DNA of 64,000 nucleotides from Lactiplantibacillus garii (GTDB lineage Bacteria > Bacillota > Bacilli > Lactobacillales > Lactobacillaceae), in contig NZ_QWZQ01000006.1 in the NCBI RefSeq assembly GCF_003885105.1, forward strand, positions 1 through 64,000, in the 5' to 3' direction. Positions 26,739 through 34,840 of this stretch are shown here, in pieces. Numbering within the stretch: position 1 is the first letter of the stretch; each line of letters begins with the position of its first letter. Made by a program: the position numbers and the translations under genes. Under the pieces are notes generated by a model that was not told where the DNA came from, did not search any database, and worked only from the letters and a program-made list of their open reading frames with translations.

Positions 26739-27686
26739 ATGTTGAAATGGACACGACGCGCGGCAGTGATCGGCGTCATGAGTTTAGGGTTGTTAGTAAG
26801 TGGTTGCAGTACGACGACCACGAGTACTAATAATACGGAGTCAACCAGTGAAAGCAGTTCGGCAGCTGCGACTGGCAACGCACAAACGACTGGTAATCGT
26901 CAGCAGACGTATAAACAGTTAGCAAATATGACTTACAAGTCGGGTGGGGCGGCCGCCATTAAGGTCAACAGTGGCAAGAGTACCCTGGCAGCGAGTCAGT
27001 GGAAAAATTCAAAAATTGATTATGGTAATTTGGACCATTTGAACCGAACGACGACCGATACGGCCTATTTAAGTCGAGCTAATCTCGGTAAGTCAGCGGG
27101 CCGGGCCGCACAGACGTGGAGCCCGACCGGTTGGCATAACCAACCAATTAAGGTCAACGGTAAACGGGTTTTCCCACAAAATCGGGGGCATTTGATTGCG
27201 TACACGATTTCGTTTAATTTAACTAATACCGGGAAGTACCGTGCCGGTGAGGGGGGCAGTCTGGATAATCCTAAAAATTTGGCGACCCAGACGGCCTATT
27301 CTAACCAAAAAACGATGCAGATTTACGAGGATCAGGTACGGACCGCGTTGCAACAAGGCAAAAAGGTCATTTATCAGGTGACGACCGTTTTCCGGGGCAA
27401 CGAACTTATGCCACGGGGATACTGGTCACAGGCGGTTTCAACCGATGGCAGTGTCAACTTCAACGTGTATATTTGGAATGTGGAACCGGGAGTTAGTTTT
27501 GATTACGCTACCGGCCGGGGCAAGGCGGATAGTGGGATGCAAGTTGCCGGTGCCGACAAGGTCAACAGTAGCGCCAATACCAGTCAATCACGCAGTTACT
27601 CTAAACGGCCAACGACATCCAAACAGGTTGAACGGGAACTTTACCGTTACGGTTATAAGTACGTTAAGAAGCATTTACAGCAGTAA
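26739..27686 (+). CDS. DNA/RNA non-specific endonuclease, lipoprotein (EndA-like)
   Basis: A 315-residue protein. The signal peptide ends with the lipobox LVSGC (Cys about residue 23), then a Ser/Thr-rich spacer. The nuclease domain spans about 60-265. The catalytic motif is QNRGHLIAYTISF: the general-base His follows Arg-Gly as in the DRGH motif of beta-beta-alpha-metal nucleases, but the first position is Asn rather than Asp. The Mg-binding Asn is likely in TQTAYSNQKTMQIYE. The enzyme degrades nucleic acid outside the membrane, for nutrition or DNA processing. A basic tail (SKRPTTSKQVERELYRYGYKYVKKH) follows. Confidence 0.85.
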   Translation: MLKWTRRAAVIGVMSLGLLVSGCSTTTTSTNNTESTSESSSAAATGNAQTTGNRQQTYKQLANMTYKSGGAAAIKVNSGKSTLAASQWKNSKIDYGNLDHLNRTTTDTAYLSRANLGKSAGRAAQTWSPTGWHNQPIKVNGKRVFPQNRGHLIAYTISFNLTNTGKYRAGEGGSLDNPKNLATQTAYSNQKTMQIYEDQVRTALQQGKKVIYQVTTVFRGNELMPRGYWSQAVSTDGSVNFNVYIWNVEPGVSFDYATGRGKADSGMQVAGADKVNSSANTSQSRSYSKRPTTSKQVERELYRYGYKYVKKHLQQ

Positions 27687-27774
27687 CGGTGAAAGCTTAG
27701 TACAATTTATGAAAATTGTCGTATTCCACGACAGAGGGTGTGAATCAGACTGGCAACTTGGGGGTAAGTGACTA

Positions 27775-28005
27775 TACTGATAAGCATAAACGTTACTTAA
27801 CCGCCGTTAATTGCTATTTTTCTCTCAATTAGATTAACAAGTAGCGTTTGTAATGACCTGAATGATCGGGTTCCTTCCCAAGTACCTGTGATTTTTCCAT
27901 ACAATAACGTCGGCTCCCAACCACGTTATTGCTAACCAATCGTTTGTTTGATTGTTAGTACTAATTACCCTTGAAACGTTCGGCTGCGTGGCCGGACGTT
28001 TTTTT
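27775..28005 (+). ncRNA. Candidate structured RNA of about 225 nt
   Basis: In the 440-bp gap downstream of the nuclease there is CTGGCA (27750-27755), a 17-bp spacer and TATACT (27773-27778). The following sequence contains an 11-bp stem AAACGTTACTT/AAGTAGCGTTT (about 27788-27850) with further pairing inside it, an 8-bp perfect hairpin AATAACGT/ACGTTATT with the loop CGGCTCCCAACC (about 27903-27930), and a strong terminator at 27974-28005. No credible ORF is present. Identity is unknown. Confidence 0.5.
27974..28005 (+). terminator. Terminator of the 27.8-28.0 kb RNA candidate
   Basis: AACGTTCGGC pairs with GCCGGACGTT (one G-U) around TGCGTG, followed by seven T residues. Confidence 0.85.
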
Positions 28006-28013
28006 GCGCGAAA

Positions 28014-28128
28014 AACAGCGTGTGCCAAAAGTCGGTTAAGCGGAACCGGCTGACTTTTGAAACCCGTTTCGACAATAATTATGCGGAGATACAAACGAGA
28101 GGCTGTGACTTTTGGCACAGCCTCTCGT
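28014..28128 (-). repeat. Gene-end module, copy E, with terminator
   Basis: On the minus strand, three bases after the stop of the small membrane protein gene, a 13-bp perfect hairpin (28095-28128, ACGAGAGGCTGTG/CACAGCCTCTCGT) is followed by GTCGAAACG, CAAAAGTCAG and GGTTCCGCTTAACC, then GACTTTTG, which pairs back to CAAAAGTC. Matches copies B, D and F. Confidence 0.75.
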
Positions 28129-28130
28129 CA

Positions 28131-28394
28131 TTAGATCAAGAGTAGCAATCCCACGGCTAGCAACGTCACCAAGTCGATACTAATAAAGCAACGCTCTAAT
28201 TGGTGGACTAAGACGCGGTAAGTATCGACAAGGGTAATCATCAAAATTAGACCAATTAATGCGTAGCCGGAGTAACTGAGGACGGTAGCGTTTTGGTGAA
28301 TGGCATTCGGCAGTAGTAATAACTGTACGATTAACCAGCTGAGGGTCACCAGGCCGAGGCGCCATAACATTGAGGGTTGATTTAATGGTTTCAT
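28131..28394 (-). CDS. Small three-helix membrane protein, unknown
   Basis: An 87-residue protein that is mostly hydrophobic: three predicted helices (about 10-28, 40-60, 70-87) separated by short polar loops. I do not recognise the family. Two starts are possible: ATG 28394 or GTG 28406; AAGGAAA lies 13 and about 2 bases upstream of them respectively, so neither is ideally spaced and ATG was kept. It is divergent from the arsR-type gene. Confidence 0.55.
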   Translation of the reverse strand: MKPLNQPSMLWRLGLVTLSWLIVQLLLLPNAIHQNATVLSYSGYALIGLILMITLVDTYRVLVHQLERCFISIDLVTLLAVGLLLLI

Positions 28395-28533
28395 GAGACC
28401 ACCCACTTTCCTTTTTAATAAGTGTAACCGCTACCATTATTGAAATGAAGACCATTGTGATGAAACTGTATTGGAATCCGACAAATTGCGGTATGGTGTT
28501 GCAAAGCGGAAATAAATGGGTTATTATTGATTC

Positions 28534-28549
28534 ATTCAAATATTAGAAT
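28534..28549. promoter_or_regulatory. Probable ArsR-type operator upstream of its gene
   Basis: ATTCAAATATTAGAAT is a 16-bp palindrome with one mismatched pair, 26 bases before the arsR-family start codon. ArsR/SmtB operators often have ATTCnAAT-type half-sites. A related larger palindrome lies at 28964-28987. Confidence 0.5.
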
Positions 28550-28575
28550 GGAAGAATATAGGGAGGCCGTCAAAC

Positions 28576-28905
28576 ATGGTTAGTAGTGAAGAAGCACTTC
28601 AAGAATTCCGCGAAACGATTCCGATTTTTGAAGTTTTAGCGGATGAGCGCCGGCAGCAAATTATGATTGAATTGACTAAACATGCGCACGGGTTGACCGT
28701 GGGTGAGTTGACGAAGATCATGCATATTTCGCAGCCCGCCGTTTCCCACCAGTTGAAAACGTTAAAGGATCACCACTTTGTTGGGGTGGAGCATCAGGGA
28801 ACGCGGAACTTTTACCACGTGACCTTTGACGCACCCTTAACAAAGGTGGAGCATCTGATCCACACGTTGAAGGCTGATTTAGAATTGAAGCCGTACTTAC
28901 ATTAG
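28576..28905 (+). CDS. ArsR/SmtB-family winged-helix regulator
   Basis: A 109-residue protein. FEVLADERRQQIMIELTKHAHGLTVGELTKIMHISQPAVSHQLKTLKDHHFVGVEHQGTRNFYHV is the full winged-helix domain of the ArsR family. No cysteine is present, so a classical arsenic or cadmium Cys site is excluded; the effector could be another metal or none. GGGAGG lies nine bases before ATG 28576. Palindromes before its own gene and before the TetR-YhgE pair downstream suggest it controls both. Confidence 0.85.
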   Translation: MVSSEEALQEFRETIPIFEVLADERRQQIMIELTKHAHGLTVGELTKIMHISQPAVSHQLKTLKDHHFVGVEHQGTRNFYHVTFDAPLTKVEHLIHTLKADLELKPYLH

Positions 28906-28963
28906 TGATAAGTTTTTAAAGACGCGTTGCACGGGGATGCAGCGGTGTTTTTATGGCAGCTAT

Positions 28964-28987
28964 ATTCTTACATTCGAATATAAGAAT
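28964..28987. promoter_or_regulatory. 24-bp palindrome in front of the TetR gene
   Basis: ATTCTTA ... TAAGAAT flanking a central ATTCGAAT forms a palindrome with one mismatched pair. It lies just before the ribosome site of the TetR-family gene and shares half-sites with the palindrome in front of arsR. Confidence 0.5.
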
Positions 28988-28997
28988 TTTAAAGGGA

Positions 28998-29555
28998 GTG
29001 GTTATAATTTCAATTCGTACGGAGCTAGATTTACAGCGGGCGATGTACCAATTGTTGGAGCAACGTTCAATTTCGCAAATTACGGTTGAACAAATATGTA
29101 CACAGGCATTTATACATCGCAGCAGCTTTTACCGGTACTACACCGATAAATTCGATTTGCTTTACCAAATGGTGATGCACGCCTTGGAGGAATTACTAGC
29201 TGCGGAACGCACGGACGCGACGGGTTCGGCGATCATGGCACAATTTATCGGGACCCATACCCAGATTTTACGGCACTTGTTAGTGACGAATCCGGAGGGC
29301 GATAATAGCCGCTCACAGCGGGTGATCAACGACTGTTTCGTTACGTTAGCACAAACGGAAGAAAGTGACCGGGTCCTAATTACGATCCGGCAATCCCAAC
29401 ACCCGGACTTAACGGCGTATCTGGTGAGTGGGGTCGTGACGAGTATTGTGCAGTGGTTAAGTAATAGTGGGCGTGATGGTCAAGCCGAAAGTACCCAGGC
29501 CACCATCCGGGCGACGCTTGCAACGGTGTTCTCACTGGAGCAGCATTCGGTTTAA
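28998..29555 (+). CDS. TetR/AcrR-family transcriptional regulator
   Basis: About 185 residues. ELDLQRAMYQLLEQRSISQITVEQICTQAFIHRSSFYRYYTDKFDLLYQM is a clear TetR helix-turn-helix; the rest is the helical ligand domain. The start is uncertain. AAAGGGAG (28991-28998) is too close to GTG 28998 and fits best with a non-AUG codon (ATA 29004 or ATT 29007), while ATG 28953 lies upstream of the palindrome and lacks a ribosome site. ATG 29043 would cut into helix 1. It stops six bases before the YhgE-family frame opens and is almost certainly its local regulator. Confidence 0.75.
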   Translation: MVIISIRTELDLQRAMYQLLEQRSISQITVEQICTQAFIHRSSFYRYYTDKFDLLYQMVMHALEELLAAERTDATGSAIMAQFIGTHTQILRHLLVTNPEGDNSRSQRVINDCFVTLAQTEESDRVLITIRQSQHPDLTAYLVSGVVTSIVQWLSNSGRDGQAESTQATIRATLATVFSLEQHSV

Positions 29556-29581
29556 TTATTTTGAAGGAAGGTTTCAGGTCA

Positions 29582-32500
29582 GTGAAAATGATTCGCGATG
29601 AATGGAAGTCCATTCGTCATAGCAAAATTCTATGGATTTCAGTTTCAGTTATGATTTTGATCCCATTTTTATACAGCGTCTTCTTTCTGACGTCTGTCTG
29701 GGATCCGTACGGGGAGACCAAACATTTACCCGTTGCCGTAGTTAACAATGATAAGCCAGTTAACTATCAAGGTAAACGCTTCGCGGTTGGGGAGCAAATG
29801 GTCACTAATATCAAGAAAAACAAACAACTTGGTTGGCACTTCGTTTCGGCGGAGAAGGCCAAGCAGGGGATGCAAAACCGGAAGTACTACATGGTCGTCA
29901 CGATTCCAAGCAATTTTTCGAAACACGCTACGACGGTCACGAGCAAGCATCCACAAAAGATGAAGTTGCACTATTCAACGAACGCTTCCCTGAACTACAT
30001 TGGGAAAGTTATCAGTGATACCGGGGCAACCCAGTTAAACGCTAACGTCCGTTCTGAAGTGACCAAGGCCTACGCTTTAGCCATGTTTAAGCAGGTTAAG
30101 ACGGCGGGTAAGGGTTATCAAAAGGCGGCGGACGGTGCCACCAAGTTGAAAGACGGTGGGGTGGAACTCCAAGACGGGTTAACCACTTATACGACCGGGG
30201 TCCACACCCTGAAGAATGGGACCACGGAGTTAAATACCAAGGTACAACAGTTACCAGCCGGAATTGCCAAATTAGCAAACGGTGGGAGCGCCTTAAAGGC
30301 CGGCCTGGATACGATGAATGGTAGCACCGGCGAATTAGCTAGTGGTGTGACTAAACTTCAAAATGGTTCGGGACAGGTAACTAACGGCTTAGGACAGTTG
30401 AACGGTAAAACCGGTACGCTGGCTAGCGGTGTCAGCCAGTTGACAAGTGGGTCATCACAGGTTACTAGTGGGTTGAATACCTTAAATGGCAAAACTGGTG
30501 CCCTTTCAAACGGGGTCGTAAAGCTAGCAGATGGTTCTACTGCGTTAAAAGTTGGTATCGTAGAGTATACAAACGGCGTTTACACGCTTTCGACGGGAAT
30601 TCGCACACTTAACAGCAAAACTGGTGAACTATCATCCGGTGTAACTAAGTTAACAAATGGCTCTACTGCCTTAGCAAGTGGGCTATCCGAGTATACGGCG
30701 GGAGTATCTAAAACTAACGATGGTGCCAAATTAGTTAGTAGTGGTGCCCAAGATGCTAGCAATGGTGCCAAAGGTATTAATGCCGGGGTTACTGAGCTAA
30801 AGAAGAATACAGAAAAGTTACCTGGTTCAGTCAAGCAATTATCAGACGGTTCGAGTGATGTTAATAGTAACGTTGCCAAGCTTAAGGATGGCAGTGCTGA
30901 AATTACTGCTGGATTAAATCAAATAGTGGCGGATAGTACCAATCCTCAAACTGTTGCCGATATTCAAAAACTACAGGCTGGTATGGCACAGATGGAAACG
31001 GCCCTTACTGCGGTTGATAAGTTAATGGCCAGTGCTCAAAATGGAACTAGTGCCGAAAAAGTTGCGGCGTTAATGACCACGGTCCAAAAAGACGTTGGAA
31101 CGTTAACGGCAACGACTAGTACAAATGACTTAACCAGTCAGATCAACGCCAAAATTGAAGGTATGAAGGATTCAGCTAAGTTAACGGATGACCAGGTTAA
31201 AATGTTGGAAGCAGGCTTAGCGGGTGTTGGTCAAAGTAACGAGGGTACGGCAAAAGCACAAGCGGCAACTGAACTAAAAACTGCAATGGCGCAAATACAA
31301 ACGGTTATGAAGAGTAATTCTACCGCTACAACTGACTCGCAGACCAGTTTATTGGCTAGTTTTAAGGATCTTGAAGCGGGCGTTAATGAGTTAATTACTA
31401 AAGTTAATAAAGTTGCTGTGGGTGCTGCTAAGTTAGACACAGGTTCTAACAATGTCACGGAGGGCTTAACCAAGTTACAGGCTGGAACAACGCAATTAAA
31501 TGCCGGTTTATCCGCGATGAACGCTCAAGTTCCGGCAATGACTAGAGGTATTAGTACGTTATCTGGCTATACGAGTCAATTGGAAGCAGGAACCGGTACG
31601 TTATCTAGCGGTGCAGCGCAAGTCGCCGCTGGTACAACTCAGTTAAATAGTAAGTCGGGTGACTTAAACAGCGGTGCTGGCCAACTTCAAAGTGGTTTGA
31701 CGACCCTGAATGGTCAGGTACCAGTTTTAACTAGTGGTATTAAACAATTAAACACTGGTGCACAACAGTTAACGGCTAACTCAAGTCAATTAACTAGTGG
31801 TGCTAATCAGTTAGCTAGTGGTACTGCACAGTTAAATAGTCAGGTTCCGCAATTAGTTTCCGCAATTGGATTACTGGCAAATGGTTCTAACCAAGTAACT
31901 GGTGGCTTGACTACGATGAATGGTCAGGTTCCACAATTGGTTAGTGGTGTGCAACAACTGCTTTCCGGATCAAGTCAAGTAACCGGCGGCTTAACGACCT
32001 TAAACGGTAAAGTTCCGGCATTAGTCACGGGGGTTCAAAAACTTGATGACGGTGCTGGTCAGTTAAATACTGGTTTGCAAACGTTGAAGGGTAGTACTGG
32101 CCAGTTGACCAGCGGTGTTAAGCAGCTGGCCGACGGTGCCACCCAACTTGATAACAACTCCGCTAAATTATTAGCGGGTAACAAGAAGATTAAGAACGGT
32201 AACAATACGTTAGCGAAATCGTTACAAAGTGGTGCCGATACGATCAACGGGACACCGTTAAAAACTTCTAACGCCAACATGTTCGCCGCACCTTCGAAGT
32301 TGACGCACTCTAACTACAGCTACGTGCCAAACTACGGTCACGCTTTAGCACCGTACGTCTTGTCACTAGCCCTCTACGTTGGGGCAATCGTCTTTAACTT
32401 TGCTTACCCAATTCGGCGGATTGCCGATGATGATGGGACGGCGACCCAGTGGTTCTTTAGTAAAATCGCCGTGGGTGCGCCGGTTGCCATTGGAATGGCA

Positions 32501-32944
32501 GTCATCGAATGCATTGCGTTGTTAATCGTTGGCTTGAAACCAATTAGTATGGCCGGGTACTTCCTGACGGCGATCATGATTGCGTTAGCCTCGATGTTTA
32601 TCGTCATGTTCCTATCAATGTTACTGGATAATCCGGGCCGGTTCTTGGCAATGGTACTCCTGATGCTACAACTTGGTGGCTCGGGTGGGACTTTCCCAAT
32701 GGAGATTACGAACCACTTCTTTAACGTAATTCACCCATTCTTACCATTGACTTACTCGATTCAGGCGTTCCGGCAGGCCTTGACGGGCGGCTGGGGCAAC
32801 GGTATCTTCTGGTCATCGATTGGGGTGCTTGCCATCTTTGCAATTTTAGGATTAGTTCTACTGTGGGCTTCCATGGTTTTCCTGAAAAAGAAAAACTTAC
32901 AAGTTCCCGCTGAAGCTGAAATTCAGATGAAGGCTGGCAAATAA
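29582..32944 (+). CDS. YhgE/Pip-family giant membrane protein with LxxG heptad repeats
   Basis: A protein of about 1120 residues. One N-terminal helix (ILWISVSVMILIPFLYSVFF) is followed by the YhgE/Pip extracellular domain (VAVVNNDKPVNYQGKRFAVGEQ), then about 700 residues of heptads of the type xxxLxxG (for example LASGTAQLNSQVPQLVSA), and a C-terminal ABC-2-like domain with about six helices from residue 920. Relatives include the phage infection protein Pip of lactococci and YhgE of Bacillus. GTG 29582 has AAGGAAGG ten bases upstream. The middle (about 30.5-32.1 kb) appears less GC-rich than both ends. The likely role is an envelope exporter or phage/bacteriocin receptor. Controlled with the TetR gene. 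Confidence 0.85.
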   Translation: MKMIRDEWKSIRHSKILWISVSVMILIPFLYSVFFLTSVWDPYGETKHLPVAVVNNDKPVNYQGKRFAVGEQMVTNIKKNKQLGWHFVSAEKAKQGMQNRKYYMVVTIPSNFSKHATTVTSKHPQKMKLHYSTNASLNYIGKVISDTGATQLNANVRSEVTKAYALAMFKQVKTAGKGYQKAADGATKLKDGGVELQDGLTTYTTGVHTLKNGTTELNTKVQQLPAGIAKLANGGSALKAGLDTMNGSTGELASGVTKLQNGSGQVTNGLGQLNGKTGTLASGVSQLTSGSSQVTSGLNTLNGKTGALSNGVVKLADGSTALKVGIVEYTNGVYTLSTGIRTLNSKTGELSSGVTKLTNGSTALASGLSEYTAGVSKTNDGAKLVSSGAQDASNGAKGINAGVTELKKNTEKLPGSVKQLSDGSSDVNSNVAKLKDGSAEITAGLNQIVADSTNPQTVADIQKLQAGMAQMETALTAVDKLMASAQNGTSAEKVAALMTTVQKDVGTLTATTSTNDLTSQINAKIEGMKDSAKLTDDQVKMLEAGLAGVGQSNEGTAKAQAATELKTAMAQIQTVMKSNSTATTDSQTSLLASFKDLEAGVNELITKVNKVAVGAAKLDTGSNNVTEGLTKLQAGTTQLNAGLSAMNAQVPAMTRGISTLSGYTSQLEAGTGTLSSGAAQVAAGTTQLNSKSGDLNSGAGQLQSGLTTLNGQVPVLTSGIKQLNTGAQQLTANSSQLTSGANQLASGTAQLNSQVPQLVSAIGLLANGSNQVTGGLTTMNGQVPQLVSGVQQLLSGSSQVTGGLTTLNGKVPALVTGVQKLDDGAGQLNTGLQTLKGSTGQLTSGVKQLADGATQLDNNSAKLLAGNKKIKNGNNTLAKSLQSGADTINGTPLKTSNANMFAAPSKLTHSNYSYVPNYGHALAPYVLSLALYVGAIVFNFAYPIRRIADDDGTATQWFFSKIAVGAPVAIGMAVIECIALLIVGLKPISMAGYFLTAIMIALASMFIVMFLSMLLDNPGRFLAMVLLMLQLGGSGGTFPMEITNHFFNVIHPFLPLTYSIQAFRQALTGGWGNGIFWSSIGVLAIFAILGLVLLWASMVFLKKKNLQVPAEAEIQMKAGK

Positions 32945-32961
32945 TTAGTACTTTTACACAA

Positions 32962-32992
32962 AAAAGGATCGGGCGGTTGCCCGGTCCTTTTT
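32962..32992. terminator. Bidirectional-looking terminator after the YhgE gene
   Basis: AAAAGGATCGGGC pairs with GCCCGGTCCTTTT around GGTT, with T's after and A's before. Confidence 0.85.
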
Positions 32993-33088
32993 GTGACCAT
33001 TCAGGCATATTATTAAGAAACCACTGAATAATATGTTATTATTTATGGTTGTCTAATTAAATTTTAATAAAAACTTTGGAGGTGCGTT

Positions 33089-34840
33089 GTGGGTATATTT
33101 ATGAAACTAGGCTGGTACTTTCGGCGGGAGTGGAAACTCTATTCGGCGGGGGTACTCGGCCTTATTTTAACGGCCATTATTGGGATTATTCCACCCCGAA
33201 TCATTGGGAACGTGGTTGACGGGATCAACCAGCGAAACCTGACGGCGCACACGCTTACGGTTGATCTAGCCATTATTGCGGCCGCCGCCGCGGGACAGTA
33301 CTTCGCCCGCTACCTTTGGCGTAACGCCATCTGGGGTGGCGCGGCCGGTTTGGAACGGACGTTACGGGAGCGGCTTTTTTGGCACTTCATGAAAATGGAC
33401 GCAACTTTTTACCAAAAGTACCGAACCGGGGACTTGATGGCCCACGCTACGAACGACCTGACCGCGATTGAACGGGTTGCCGGTGGCGGAATTTTACAAT
33501 TTGCCGATTCAATCATCACCGGGGGCACGACTTTAATTGCGATGATGATGTTGATCGACTGGCGCTTGACATTGATTGCGGTCGTCCCGTTCCCACTCCT
33601 AGCGGTGGTTTCGCGTTACCTGGGTAAGAAAATCCACGTGGCGTTCCGCGCGTCACAGGCGGCCTTTTCACGCTTGAATAACAAGGCGCAGGAAAGCATT
33701 AGCGGGATCAAGGTCATCAAGGCGCTGGGTCAAGAGCGGGCCGACGTTGCTGACTTTAACGAACAAATTGACCAAACAATCAAGATCAACCGGCACGTCA
33801 ACGTGTTGGACTCGTTATTTGATCCGGCCATCACTATTATTATTGCGGTCTCCTACGCCGCTACGATTGTGTTGGGTGGGGTGTACGTGACTAACCACGT
33901 GATTACGATTGGTAACTTAGTTTCGTTTGTCACCTACCTGGGAATGATGGTTTGGCCGATGTTTGCCGTCGGAATGCTGTTTAACACCATGGAACGGGGC
34001 AACGCCTCCTATGACCGGGTCATGGAACTGTTGAATCAAAAAAGTGCCATTATTGATTCCAAAAACGGACTGGAGCAGCGCCCACACGGTGGTCTGCAAT
34101 ACCAAGTCAAGCAATTTAATTATCCCAACGATGCCGGGACGAGTTTAAGCGACGTTCAGTTTGACCTTCAAGCGGGTCAAACATTGGGCATCGTTGGCCG
34201 GGTTGGGGCCGGTAAGTCCACGGTCATGAAATTAATTTTACGGGAATTTGATAACTACGATGGTCAAATCAACTATGGTGGTCACGATATTAAGCAGTAC
34301 GCGTTAGACAGTTACTTACCAGCAATTGGTTACGTCCCGCAAGATAGTTTCCTGTTTTCTAACACGATTCGTGAAAATATCCGCTTTGCGGACCCGCGGG
34401 TCAGTCAAGAAGTTGTCGAAGCCGTTGCTAAAAAGAGTGATTTAAGCGGCCAAATTGCGGGAATGCCGGCCGGCTACGATACCCAGGTCGGGGAGGAAGG
34501 TATTTCGCTCTCCGGTGGTCAGCGGCAACGCTTAGCGATTGCGCGGGCGTTACTCATTAACCCGGAATTGCTTATTTTGGATGACGCATTGTCCGCCGTC
34601 GACGCCGAAACGGAGGCTGAAATCTTAGCAAACTTAAAGGCCGAACGGGCGGATAAAACCACCATCATTGCGGCCCACCGGTTAAGCTCGGTCATGAACG
34701 CCGACGAAATCATCGTGCTCGATGCTGGGCACGTGGTGGAACGTGGCACGCACCAACAGTTAATGGCCCAGCACGGCTGGTACCAGCAAATGTTTGACCG
34801 GCAACAGTTGGAAACTAAAGTGGAAGGGGCGGTGCAATAA
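33089..34840 (+). CDS. ABC exporter half-transporter, degenerate-site subunit (BmrC/LmrC-like)
   Basis: A 583-residue protein with a six-helix exporter membrane domain (about 1-310) fused to a nucleotide-binding domain: Walker A GRVGAGKST, signature LSGGQRQRL, Walker B LLILDDALSAVD. The residue after the Walker B Asp is Asp, not the catalytic Glu, as in the degenerate half of BmrCD, LmrCD and TM287/288. The start is GTG 33089 with GGAGG six bases upstream. Its stop overlaps the next gene's ATG (TAATG), so the two halves are made together as a heterodimer. Likely substrates are hydrophobic drugs or peptides. Confidence 0.9.
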   Translation: MGIFMKLGWYFRREWKLYSAGVLGLILTAIIGIIPPRIIGNVVDGINQRNLTAHTLTVDLAIIAAAAAGQYFARYLWRNAIWGGAAGLERTLRERLFWHFMKMDATFYQKYRTGDLMAHATNDLTAIERVAGGGILQFADSIITGGTTLIAMMMLIDWRLTLIAVVPFPLLAVVSRYLGKKIHVAFRASQAAFSRLNNKAQESISGIKVIKALGQERADVADFNEQIDQTIKINRHVNVLDSLFDPAITIIIAVSYAATIVLGGVYVTNHVITIGNLVSFVTYLGMMVWPMFAVGMLFNTMERGNASYDRVMELLNQKSAIIDSKNGLEQRPHGGLQYQVKQFNYPNDAGTSLSDVQFDLQAGQTLGIVGRVGAGKSTVMKLILREFDNYDGQINYGGHDIKQYALDSYLPAIGYVPQDSFLFSNTIRENIRFADPRVSQEVVEAVAKKSDLSGQIAGMPAGYDTQVGEEGISLSGGQRQRLAIARALLINPELLILDDALSAVDAETEAEILANLKAERADKTTIIAAHRLSSVMNADEIIVLDAGHVVERGTHQQLMAQHGWYQQMFDRQQLETKVEGAVQ

